Assembly: GCA_963632245.1 (NCBI GenBank)
Contig: CAVGTF010000014.1
Coordinates: 1 to 25,032 of the forward strand
Source of the DNA: UBA1724 sp963632245
Lineage (GTDB): Bacteria; Verrucomicrobiota; Lentisphaeria; Oligosphaerales; Oligosphaeraceae
Direction: 5' to 3'
Length of the DNA stretch: 25,032 bases
Each line of letters starts with the position of its first letter. Position 1 is the first letter of the stretch. Both the position numbers and the translations under genes were made by a program. Under the pieces are notes generated by a model. It saw only the letters and a program-made list of their open reading frames with translations, did not search any database and was not told the origin of the DNA. Of this stretch, positions 6,046-13,283 are shown in pieces.

Positions 6046-8851
6046 ATCCCGGGTATCCCGTGCAGCCGAGGAAGGTCCGTCCCCGATAAGCGATGCGTCG
6101 GAGAGGTTTTCCGCAGAGCGGGCAGGTTTCCTGGGTTGTGGTGGGAGCGGGGGTGCGGGGAGTAGCGGTGGCGTCGGCAGTGAGGCCGTCGAGGGCTCCG
6201 TCGGGGAGTTGTGCGGAGTATCGTGAGAGGGTCTTGAGCCAGGCGGAGGTCTGGCGTTCGGAGAGAGTGCCGCGGGTCTCCAGCTGTTTCAGGAGGGAAT
6301 CCACGAACTTCTTGTCGTCGTAGACGCGGTTTCCGCGCTTGGAAGCGGGATTCCAGGTCTTGATTTGGGCAGTGAGACTGGCGAGTTTCTGGGCCAGCGC
6401 GTCATTCTCGGGGGAGGACGCCGCCGCTGTTTCCGTGTTGTCCTCTCCGACCGTGTTAGCGGGGGTGTCGTTCCCTGCGGCGGCGTTTCGGTCATCGGCG
6501 AGGGACCATCCGAGCTTTGCGGCGATTTCGGGGAGGGTCGGGAGTTTCTTTGCGTATTTGAGGGATAGTTTTCGGAGTGCCTCGCGCTGGGGGGCGGAGA
6601 GGACTCCAGAGACCGAGACCTGTCGTGCCAGGGAACGGTAGAACTTTCCGTCGTCGTAGACGCGTCTGCCGCGGGTGACGGGCTCCTCGAATTCCAGATG
6701 TTTCATGGCATCTAGGAGTTCCTTGAGCGCGGGTTCCGCGGGGGTCTTTTCGGGGGCATTCTGGCGGCGTTCTGCGGCGGCTGCGGCGGCGGTGGCGCAG
6801 GCCTGCAGCTGTTTTCCGAGGCCCAGTGCCTCCACGCTCTTCTGGAGTTCGGGCATCCGCTGGCAGTATTTTGCCACCAGGGAGAGGAAGGCGGCACACT
6901 GCCGTTCCGAGATCTTCGAGGGATCCTCGGCGAGGCGCTTCCGGAGATTTTCCACGAAAGCGGCGTCGTTGTAGATGCGTCGTGCGCCGGCGACGGGTGG
7001 ATCGTAGGGGAAGTCCGCGGGGAAGAGTGCCAGGAGTCCCTGGAGCGTCTTTTCGGGGAGGGATCCCGTGGCGACGGTGGCGCCGCCCTGTGCCAGCCAG
7101 GTCTGGAATTTGTCGTAGAATTCGTGGAGCATGGCCACCCAGTTGAGCTTCCCTTCCTCAATCTGGTCCAGCTCGCCCTCCATGCGGGCGGTGAAGCCCA
7201 CGTCGAAGAGATCGGGGAAGCGGTTGACCAGGTAGTCGTTGACGCGGAAGCCCAGGTCGGTGGGCTTCAGGGAGCTCTTCTCCTTCTCCACGTAGGCGCG
7301 ATCCAGGATTGTCTTGACGATGGAGGCGAAAGTGGAGGGTCGTCCCACGCCATTGGCCTCCAGCGCCTTCACCAGGGAGGCCTCGGAGTATCGGCTGGGG
7401 GGCTGGGTGAAGCACTGCTCCTTCTTGAGCTCCAGAAGATCGCAGAGAGCGCCCTTGGGGAGTTGGGGTAGGGAGCCCTTCAGGTTGTCCATCTCGTCCT
7501 CCTGGCCCAGGTCGCGCATGGCATAGACCTTCAGGTATCCGGGGAAGAGGGTCTCGCGGGCGGCGGCGCGGAAGGTGCATTGGACTCCAGGGGCGGTGCC
7601 TGCGTAGGGGAGCTGGAGGCTCTGGAGGGGTCCGCCCTGGGAGAGGATCTCGATGGCGTGATCCACCTGCTTGGCATCGGCCATCTGGCTGGCTACGAAG
7701 CGGTTCCAGATGAGGGTATAGAGCTTCAGCTGGGGTGCGGTGAGATAGGGCGCCAGGGAGTCGGGAGTGCGCTCCACGCTGGTGGGACGAATGGCCTCGT
7801 GGGCCTCCTGGGCGCTCTTGCCAGAACGGTAGAAATTGGGCTTCGCGGGGACATAGGAGTCACCGTAGGCGCCCCGGATGAATTCCCGCGCGGCGTCCTG
7901 GGCTTCCTTGGCGATGTGTACGGAGTCGGTTCTCATGTAGGTGATGAGACCGGCGCTGGTGCCGCCCAGGTCCACGCCCTCGTAGAGCTGCTGTGCGATG
8001 GACATCGTCTGGCTGGTGCCGAAGCGCAGTGCGCCGCCGGCGGCCTGCTGGAGGGTGCTGGTGGTGAAGGGCGGTGCGGGGTGCTGGCTGCGGGGTGTGG
8101 AGGTGATGGCGGAGACCTGGTGGGTGGTGCGGGCATCCTGGAGGGCGTCGGCCAGCTTCTTTGCGCTCTCGCCATCGGGGATATTCGCCTTCTTGCCATT
8201 CAGCTTGGTCAGGCGCGTCTTCAGCTTCACGTCGCTGGCGCTCTGGGGAGCGAAGATCGCCTCCAGATTCCAGAATTCCACGGGCTGGAAGGCCTGGATC
8301 TCGCGCTCGCGGTCCACAATGAGCCGCAACGCCACGGATTGCACACGGCCGGCGCTGGTCTCCTTCTCCACATTGCGCCAGAGTAGCGGGCTCACCTGAT
8401 AGCCCACCAGACGATCCAGGACGCGCCGCGCTTGCTGGGCATCCACCAGCGGCAATTCCACCTGTCCGGGATGGCGGAAGGCGTTCTCGATGGCGCTGCG
8501 GGTGATCTCGTGGTATGCGATGCGGTGGAAGGCGCCCTTGGTGGCGCCCTTCAGCAGCGCCTGCAGGTGCCAGGCGATGGCTTCGCCTTCGCGGTCAGGG
8601 TCGGTCGCCAGGTAGATCTGGGTGCAGTCCTTCGCCGCGTCCTTCAGGCCCTTCATGACCTTCCGACCATTGGCGGTCAGGACGTATTCCGGGCGGAAGT
8701 CGTTTGCCACATCCACGCCTAAATCACGGGGCGGCAGATCCCGCACATGACCCATGGACGCCAGGACCTTCGTCCCCGATCCCAGCAACTTCCCAATGGT
8801 CCGCGCCTTCGCCGGGGACTCCACGATCATCAATGTCTTCTCTTTTGTCAT
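6023..8851 (-). CDS. topA: DNA topoisomerase I (type IA) with three C-terminal repeat modules
   Basis: A 942-residue type IA topoisomerase that relaxes negative supercoils by transient single-strand cleavage. The Toprim domain starts at IVESPAKA (Glu11) and has the metal site DPDRE at 84-88; the active-site tyrosine is Tyr305 in ITYMRTDS. The family core runs to about residue 600 with EGVDLGG, SAQEAHEAIRPT and GVGRPSTFASI all intact. Unusually, the region before the single four-cysteine zinc ribbon (Cys910, 913, 930, 936) holds three copies of a module at about 624-670, 728-775 and 840-885. Each begins R-x-x-Y-[ND]-D-x-x-F and contains a sequence like LSERQxxA followed by KY and a Leu-Pro pair. 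Linkers between them are Ala/Glu-rich. The gene follows dprA at 151 bp, a common arrangement. Start at 8851 matches the family N-terminus; the Shine-Dalgarno sequence is weak (AGAG). Confidence 0.97.
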   Translation of the reverse strand: MTKEKTLMIVESPAKARTIGKLLGSGTKVLASMGHVRDLPPRDLGVDVANDFRPEYVLTANGRKVMKGLKDAAKDCTQIYLATDPDREGEAIAWHLQALLKGATKGAFHRIAYHEITRSAIENAFRHPGQVELPLVDAQQARRVLDRLVGYQVSPLLWRNVEKETSAGRVQSVALRLIVDREREIQAFQPVEFWNLEAIFAPQSASDVKLKTRLTKLNGKKANIPDGESAKKLADALQDARTTHQVSAITSTPRSQHPAPPFTTSTLQQAAGGALRFGTSQTMSIAQQLYEGVDLGGTSAGLITYMRTDSVHIAKEAQDAAREFIRGAYGDSYVPAKPNFYRSGKSAQEAHEAIRPTSVERTPDSLAPYLTAPQLKLYTLIWNRFVASQMADAKQVDHAIEILSQGGPLQSLQLPYAGTAPGVQCTFRAAARETLFPGYLKVYAMRDLGQEDEMDNLKGSLPQLPKGALCDLLELKKEQCFTQPPSRYSEASLVKALEANGVGRPSTFASIVKTILDRAYVEKEKSSLKPTDLGFRVNDYLVNRFPDLFDVGFTARMEGELDQIEEGKLNWVAMLHEFYDKFQTWLAQGGATVATGSLPEKTLQGLLALFPADFPYDPPVAGARRIYNDAAFVENLRKRLAEDPSKISERQCAAFLSLVAKYCQRMPELQKSVEALGLGKQLQACATAAAAAAERRQNAPEKTPAEPALKELLDAMKHLEFEEPVTRGRRVYDDGKFYRSLARQVSVSGVLSAPQREALRKLSLKYAKKLPTLPEIAAKLGWSLADDRNAAAGNDTPANTVGEDNTETAAASSPENDALAQKLASLTAQIKTWNPASKRGNRVYDDKKFVDSLLKQLETRGTLSERQTSAWLKTLSRYSAQLPDGALDGLTADATATPRTPAPTTTQETCPLCGKPLRRIAYRGRTFLGCTGYPGCKFSKKG

Positions 8852-8890
8852 CGCTCTAAAAATGCTATGTGTCTGTCGAGTTCAATTATC

Positions 8891-8899
8891 GGGGGGGGG
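8891..8899. other. Homopolymeric G9 tract between dprA and topA
   Basis: Nine consecutive G on the plus strand (C9 in the transcript sense) about 40 bp upstream of the topA start. Such tracts can slip during replication. It is non-coding here, so any effect would be on transcription or translation of topA. Confidence 0.6.
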
Positions 8900-9002
8900 C
8901 ACACAAAAATGGGCCGCTTCCTCACGCATACGCGTAAGAATATACCCCGGCGGAAAAGGGCCCGGCCTTGTGGATCGGGGACTGCAGTTGGCAGGACGTT
9001 TT

Positions 9003-10154
9003 TTATTCTGGCTTGGCTCGTGGACCGGGAATGCGTCGGACCATTTTTCCGGGGAGTTGCCGGACGAGCTGTTTCACCTCCAGGTTCAGGAGTGCGGCGA
9101 GGACCGTGGGGACGGGTGCCTGGCATTGTTCCACCAGGGCGTCCAGGGAGATCTGTTCCTCGCCGATGGCGACCCAGATGCGGTATTCCAGGGGCGGCAG
9201 AGCGACCTCCCGTGCAGCGAGGACCTCCTCTTTTTCTCGGCTCTCCCGCTGCAATACACAGTCCCGCATTCCCGGCAGGAGTGAGAACTCCTCCTGGATG
9301 TCCTTCATGGACTCCACCAGCCGTGCGCCATCCTTCAGGAGCGCATGGCAGCCCCGGGCGGAGAGGGAGTCGGCCTGTCCGGGAACTGCGAAGACGATGC
9401 GTCCTTGTTCCGTGGCTTGCATGGCGGTGATAAGGCTTCCGGATTGGAGGGATGCCTCCACCACGAGCGTGCCCCGGGAGAGTCCGGAGATAATCCGGTT
9501 TCGCATAGGGAAGTGGTGTTTTTCGGGTCGTGTTCCCAGGGGGAATTCCGAAATGAGTGCGCCGCCCCTTTCGGCGATATTCCGCGCCAGCTGGAGGTTT
9601 TCCGCGGGGTAGATCAGATCCAGTCCACTTCCCAAGACGGCGATGGTCTTTCCGCCGGCATCCAGAGTGGCCTGATGGCAAATGGTGTCGATGCCGCGGG
9701 CGAGTCCCGAGACCACGGTCCATCCGGCGCGTGCCGCCTGGGTGGCCAGCGTGTGCGCCATCCGTCGACCGTAGGCAGTCGCAAGGCGGGTGCCCACCAT
9801 GGCGAGGGCGTTTGCGCTCTGTTGCAACGTCAGCATGTCCCCCCGTAGATACAGGCAGATGGGCGGATCCGCGATTTCCTTTAGTTGCGTTGGGTAGGAG
9901 AGGTCCTCCCAGGTCACCAAGGAGACTCCCGCTTGCTGCAAATGACGCAATTCCGCCGAGATATCGCAGTGCTCTTCCCACTTGTGAAGCACTTCCATGC
10001 AGGGACGGCCCAGCCCCGGAACCCGGTAGAGGCGCTCCAACGGCGCACCCAGGCATTCCTGGGGCTCTGGAAAACACTGCAACAAAATTCGCATCTTCGC
10101 TGGACCAATCTCCGGCAGAAGACTCCAAGCTAAAAAGGCTTCACGGCGTGTCAT
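9003..10154 (-). CDS. dprA: DNA-processing protein DprA (Smf)
   Basis: A 383-residue DprA that would bind incoming single-stranded DNA and load RecA during natural transformation, or act in recombination generally. An N-terminal helix-hairpin-helix/SAM-like region (1-60) is followed by the Rossmann-type core with AMVGTRLATAYG (118-129), VVSGLARGIDTICHQATL (147-164), AVLGSGLDLIYP (172-183), ISEFPLG, HFPMRNRIISGLS (214-226) and SGSLITA (238-244). A winged-helix domain spans about 320-375 (ISLDALVEQC..VLAALLNLEV). Length is normal for the family. I chose the ATG at 10154 because MTRREAFLAWSLLPEIG is the family start; an in-frame GTG at 10184 would add ten poorly conserved residues. No Shine-Dalgarno sequence is evident. 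It lies upstream of topA on the same strand and may share its transcript. Confidence 0.95.
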   Translation of the reverse strand: MTRREAFLAWSLLPEIGPAKMRILLQCFPEPQECLGAPLERLYRVPGLGRPCMEVLHKWEEHCDISAELRHLQQAGVSLVTWEDLSYPTQLKEIADPPICLYLRGDMLTLQQSANALAMVGTRLATAYGRRMAHTLATQAARAGWTVVSGLARGIDTICHQATLDAGGKTIAVLGSGLDLIYPAENLQLARNIAERGGALISEFPLGTRPEKHHFPMRNRIISGLSRGTLVVEASLQSGSLITAMQATEQGRIVFAVPGQADSLSARGCHALLKDGARLVESMKDIQEEFSLLPGMRDCVLQRESREKEEVLAAREVALPPLEYRIWVAIGEEQISLDALVEQCQAPVPTVLAALLNLEVKQLVRQLPGKMVRRIPGPRAKPE

Positions 10155-10225
10155 TATAGGGGAAGTAGGGAAGAAGAGGGGCACACGGTTTCGCCACGCG
10201 ACTTCAGACGCGATGTGTGGGACAT

Positions 10226-10310
10226 GGGACGGGCGTGAAGAAACAATACTGCTATCCAGGACGGCACCGGCGAAAGTCCCGCAGGATTCCCATAAGTCTT
10301 GCGCCCGCCC
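10226..10310. ncRNA. Candidate structured RNA or riboswitch-like leader, family unknown
   Basis: The 85-nt segment closes on itself: ggg-a-cgggcg (10226-10235) pairs with cgcccgccc (10302-10310), leaving one bulged A. The helix continues as aaga (10238-10241) with tctt (10297-10300) across a small internal loop. Inside, atcc (10254-10257) pairs with ggat (10284-10287) and ggac (10259-10262) with gtcc (10276-10279). An inner C-GAAA-G tetraloop on the plus strand favours plus-strand transcription, and a ggattttt tail follows. If read from the minus strand it would sit about 70 nt upstream of dprA as a leader. It matches no riboswitch class I can recall. Confidence 0.4.
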
Positions 10311-10371
10311 GGATTTTTGGGGAAAGCTAGGCGGTTACAGGCGGGGGAGCGAGGGGCTGTGGCGCTGTGAT

Positions 10372-10417
10372 GCGCCGTAAGTATTTAGCAATTAGTGGAT
10401 AGCGGCTAGCTATAAGG
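10372..10417. repeat. 46-bp dispersed repeat, copy 1
   Basis: gcgccgtaagtatttagcaa and the following 26 bases are identical to 10656-10701. Inverted, diverged relatives occur at 152-188 (five mismatches over 37 bp) and about 237-267. The core tagcaatta..ggata resembles the ctaattgcta strings in the first 270 bp. Confidence 0.9.
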
Positions 10418-10447
10418 CCGCTCCGCAGGAATTCCGCCGAGGTTTCG

Positions 10448-10500
10448 GCGGTACAGGTGCTGCCAGTAAGTGGAAGGGCGTAAGCGGGGGTGCGGGGGGC
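10448..10500. repeat. Dispersed GC-rich repeat (ggtac..gtaag.ggaagggc), copy 1
   Basis: A string of ggcggtac, gccagtaagtggaagggcgt, aagcgggggtgc and ggggg recurs in diverged form at about 24938-24990 after the TpsA gene, and part of it is near 93-130. It sits between the two 46-bp repeats. No coding potential is apparent. Confidence 0.6.
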
Positions 10501-10566
10501 TGGCTATGGTGGCATAGGCGGGAGAGCGGGGGCAGAAAGTCCCCGTCCCTTCGATTTTCCCCCATT

Positions 10567-10634
10567 AGGGAAGGGCCGGTTTCTGACTGGGCGACAATCC
10601 AACCAAAGGAGGTCTGGCTGCCGCCCCCGTGCCC
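10567..10634. repeat. Dispersed ~65-bp repeat, copy 2
   Basis: Second copy of the element at 5912-5975, sharing agggaaggg, ttctgac, ggcga, ccaaccaaagga, ggctgccgcccccgtgccc. It is embedded between the two 46-bp repeats, so the whole 10320-10740 block is a mosaic of repeat units. Confidence 0.75.
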
Positions 10635-10655
10635 GCCGATATGGCGCTGGAAAGC

Positions 10656-10701
10656 GCGCCGTAAGTATTTAGCAATTAGTGGATAGCGGCTAGCTATAAG
10701 G
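10656..10701. repeat. 46-bp dispersed repeat, copy 2
   Basis: Identical over 46 bp to 10372-10417, same orientation, 284 bp apart. Directly followed by ggtgcctgcggcgc, which also follows related repeat DNA near 5855. Confidence 0.9.
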
Positions 10702-10703
10702 TG

Positions 10704-10729
10704 CCTGCGGCGCTTTTTTTTGCCGCAGG
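10704..10729. other. Hairpin with T-rich loop in repeat DNA
   Basis: cctgcggc (10704-10711) pairs with gccgcagg (10722-10729) around a ten-base loop containing eight T. Unlike a classical terminator, the T-run is in the loop. It belongs to the palindromic repeat DNA upstream of the secretion operon. The remaining 270 bp up to 10999 are less GC-rich and must contain the operon promoter; I cannot single out a convincing -35/-10 pair. Confidence 0.5.
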
Positions 10730-10986
10730 AATGCGGCGGTACGGTACCGGCATTTTGGCCGCAATTACCCATAGGTGTGTGTTGTGTTGGGAAAATCCTG
10801 TGAGAATATGGTTAGAGTGGGATTTCCGTACTATTTTATGCATATTTCCGGCATTCTGCCCTAATGGGTGGATTGTGCCCTGGTGGCGGAGGCGGTTTTG
10901 AATCGTCGGAGCCCCGGTCTGCCGGGTGAATTTCGCATAGAGAATCGTCGTATCATCAATCATACCAACCCTAGACCCATCTGCAT

Positions 10987-10991
10987 AGGAG
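10987..10991 (+). promoter_or_regulatory. Shine-Dalgarno of the TpsB gene
   Basis: aggag lies 8 bp before the ATG at 11000. It decides the start, because the open frame continues upstream with no signal-peptide-like sequence until this ATG. Confidence 0.85.
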
Positions 10992-10999
10992 AACAACGC

Positions 11000-13108
11000 A
11001 TGAAAAAGCGCACTCATCAGTGGTTCACAACGGTCCTGGCAGGCTTGTTCCTGCTGGGTGGAAGTTCAGTTTTGTCTGCCGAGGAGGTAGTCCTCGAGGT
11101 GCAGCCCGCCGAGGCCGCGCCCGCCGTGGAGGAGGCACCCGCTGCCGCTGCTGAGCCCGCCACCGTATCCATTGTGGTGGAGCCCGTGGAAGAGGCGCCC
11201 GCTGCCCCCGCAGTTGAGGCTCCTGCCGCTGAAGTTGAGGTTGTTGCCGAGGCGCCTGTTGCCGAGGCGCCCGCCGAGGAGCCCGCCACCGTATCCATCG
11301 TGGTGGAGCCCGTCGCCGAGGCTCCCGCCGCTGAGTCCGCTCCTGTCGTCGCCGAGGCTCCCGCCGCTGTTGCCGAGCCTGAGAAAGTCGTGGAGCCTTT
11401 GACGGCGCCCTGGAGTCGGAAGACTGCGGTTGCGGATGAGCGGAACCATGCCCGGACGGCTGCCGAGCGGATCAACGTGGACAATGTGGAGCGTGAGAAG
11501 CTGTCGGTGGATGCGGGCAGCTACCGTTTCTATGTGCCCATGGTGACTGGCGACCGTGACAAGGTGGAGAAGCTTCAGCTCTGGAAGGACTGGGCGGAGT
11601 ACATCACCTTCAACGAGGTCTCCGCCGACGAGATTTCCGCCTTCCGGGAGGCATTGCTGAAGGCGTTGCAGGAGGCCGGATATGTCTTCGCCTCCGTGGA
11701 ATTCCCCACCGCGCCCTGGCAACAAGGATTCTTCGTGGCACTGGTGGACTGCGGTCCCTTGGGTGACATCACCGTCCGCAATAGCGGCCGTCACTACACC
11801 CAGCGCCAGATCATCAACAAGCTCTCCAACCGTGACAACCGCTTCAACTACGCCGATGTGCGCAATCGTCTGGCGGATCTGAACAATGGCGGTGACATCC
11901 GTCTGGACACTACCCTGAAGCCCGTCAAGCGCAATGGCCGCATCTATGTGGATGCCGAGGTGGAGTATGAGGACTCCCTGCCCATCCACGGCGCCCTGGA
12001 GCTGACCAACACCACCAGCCGCGAGGCCGAATCCGATGTCCGCGTCCGCGCCACCCTGCAGCACACCAACCTGACCAAGCACGACGATGTGCTGACCCTG
12101 GGTTACATCACTGACGGCGATCTCTTCGATACCACCAATGCGGTCTTCGGCAGCTACCAGCTGCCCCTGGATGACAAGTGGTCGGTGGGCGTCTTCGGCA
12201 GCTGGACCGACTCCGATTACGACAACGTGATCCCCGACACCGATATCTCCGGTCGCGGATACACCCTGGGCTTCCAGGTGGAGCGCGAGCTTTACGCCGA
12301 TGCCTTTAAGCGCTGGACCGCCACCGCCGGCTGGAAGCTGGCCCGCACCAAGAACCGCCTGGCTCTCCAGGGACTGAATCTGGATCTGACCACCGCCGTG
12401 GTCTCCATGCCCTACCTGACCCTGGGCTACAGCGATATGGTCTACGACCGCTTCAACGGCCGGAACTTCGCTACGCTTACCATCACCGGTAATCGCGCTG
12501 ACAAATTCGGTTCCTCCAGCGAACGAACCTTCACCGAGGAGAGCTGGAGCGCCGACGGCACCTTCTTCCAGGCGCGCTTCATGGGCGCCCGTGTGCAGCG
12601 GCTCTTCGAGGGCGAGGACCATCCTGGACGCTGGACTCTCTTCGCTCGCGCCAGCGCCGTCTACAGCGACGACACCCTGCCCAACTCCTGCCGCGAATAC
12701 CTGGGCGGCTTCGACTCCGTCCGCGGCTACAACGAATCCGAGCTCTCCGGCGATACCTCCATCAACGCCACCCTGGAGCTGCGCACGCCGCTGCTGGAGA
12801 ACTTCCTGCCCGGCCTGAAGCAGGACAAGGAGCAGCTGGCGGATGACGCCAACAACTGGAAGCTCCATCGTCTGCAGGGCGTGATCTTCACCGACTACGG
12901 ATACATCTCCAGCAACAACTACGACAACGACGGAAGCAATGGCCGCAACGACAGCCAGAGCCTCCTCTCCGTGGGTGTGGGAATCCGCCTGGGCATCAGC
13001 AAATATGCGCAGGCCGCCGCCGACTACGGCCTGGCGCTCATCAAGCACGCCTCCGAGGATACTCCCAACCGGGGACGCTTCCACCTCTCCCTCCAGCTCC
13101 AGTTCTAA
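11000..13108 (+). CDS. TpsB: two-partner secretion outer-membrane transporter (FhaC/ShlB, Omp85 superfamily)
   Basis: A 702-residue precursor predicted to form the outer-membrane barrel that exports the giant TpsA encoded next. A Sec signal peptide (about 1-27: MKKR, then a hydrophobic core, cut near VLSA) is followed by an unusual Pro/Ala/Glu/Val-rich stretch (28-135) containing two copies of EPATVSIVVEPV (52-63 and 94-105). POTRA-like sequence covers about 175-325; GDITVRNSGRHYTQRQIINKL..FNYADVRNRLADLNN fits the second POTRA of FhaC-like proteins. The barrel runs from about 330 to the C-terminus with GGFDSVRGY (569-577), the conserved L6-loop motif, and ends in Phe702 as expected for BAM substrates. 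Transporter before exoprotein is a usual TPS gene order. An in-frame extension to 10868 exists but lacks a signal sequence and ribosome-binding site. Confidence 0.93.
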   Translation: MKKRTHQWFTTVLAGLFLLGGSSVLSAEEVVLEVQPAEAAPAVEEAPAAAAEPATVSIVVEPVEEAPAAPAVEAPAAEVEVVAEAPVAEAPAEEPATVSIVVEPVAEAPAAESAPVVAEAPAAVAEPEKVVEPLTAPWSRKTAVADERNHARTAAERINVDNVEREKLSVDAGSYRFYVPMVTGDRDKVEKLQLWKDWAEYITFNEVSADEISAFREALLKALQEAGYVFASVEFPTAPWQQGFFVALVDCGPLGDITVRNSGRHYTQRQIINKLSNRDNRFNYADVRNRLADLNNGGDIRLDTTLKPVKRNGRIYVDAEVEYEDSLPIHGALELTNTTSREAESDVRVRATLQHTNLTKHDDVLTLGYITDGDLFDTTNAVFGSYQLPLDDKWSVGVFGSWTDSDYDNVIPDTDISGRGYTLGFQVERELYADAFKRWTATAGWKLARTKNRLALQGLNLDLTTAVVSMPYLTLGYSDMVYDRFNGRNFATLTITGNRADKFGSSSERTFTEESWSADGTFFQARFMGARVQRLFEGEDHPGRWTLFARASAVYSDDTLPNSCREYLGGFDSVRGYNESELSGDTSINATLELRTPLLENFLPGLKQDKEQLADDANNWKLHRLQGVIFTDYGYISSNNYDNDGSNGRNDSQSLLSVGVGIRLGISKYAQAAADYGLALIKHASEDTPNRGRFHLSLQLQF

Positions 13109-13180
13109 TCCCAGCATAAATAATAGAGGATAAAAGAGAACCCAGGAGCCTCCTGCCGCGGGATGCGGAGGAATGGCCGC

Positions 13181-13201
13181 CGGAGGGGCAGCATCCCTCC
13201 G
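13181..13201. other. Hairpin in the TpsB-TpsA intercistronic gap
   Basis: cggaggg pairs with ccctccg around a seven-base loop inside the 175-bp gap between the two secretion genes; smaller stems (cagga/tcctg, ccgc/gcgg) precede it. No T-run follows, so it is not an obvious terminator. It could stabilise one half of the mRNA or attenuate TpsA relative to TpsB. The TpsA Shine-Dalgarno (aaggga, about 13270-13275) lies 8 bp before its ATG. Confidence 0.5.
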
Positions 13202-13283
13202 AAAAGCCATCTCCCCCCCGCGGACGGAATCCCCGGAGAAGACATTTTCCTAATTGAAATCCAAACTCAAAGGGACAACCACC

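Noticed and set aside
8848..10128. 426-codon minus-strand frame overlapping dprA in another frame
   Set aside because: dprA motifs are intact in their own frame; the alternative product is Arg/Gly/Pro-rich with no recognisable domain.
10226..10310. Structured segment as a tRNA, SRP RNA, RNase P RNA, cobalamin or c-di-GMP riboswitch
   Set aside because: None of the conserved sequence blocks of those families is present, although the cgaaagtccc string superficially resembles RNase P.
10694..11017. 107-codon minus-strand frame across the upstream region of TpsB
   Set aside because: It runs from repeat DNA into the TpsB start, has no ribosome-binding site and no recognisable motif.
11066..13210. 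714-codon minus-strand frame opposite TpsB
   Set aside because: TpsB has a signal peptide, POTRA sequence, VRGY motif and terminal Phe; the opposite frame is low-complexity Gly/Val and unsupported.
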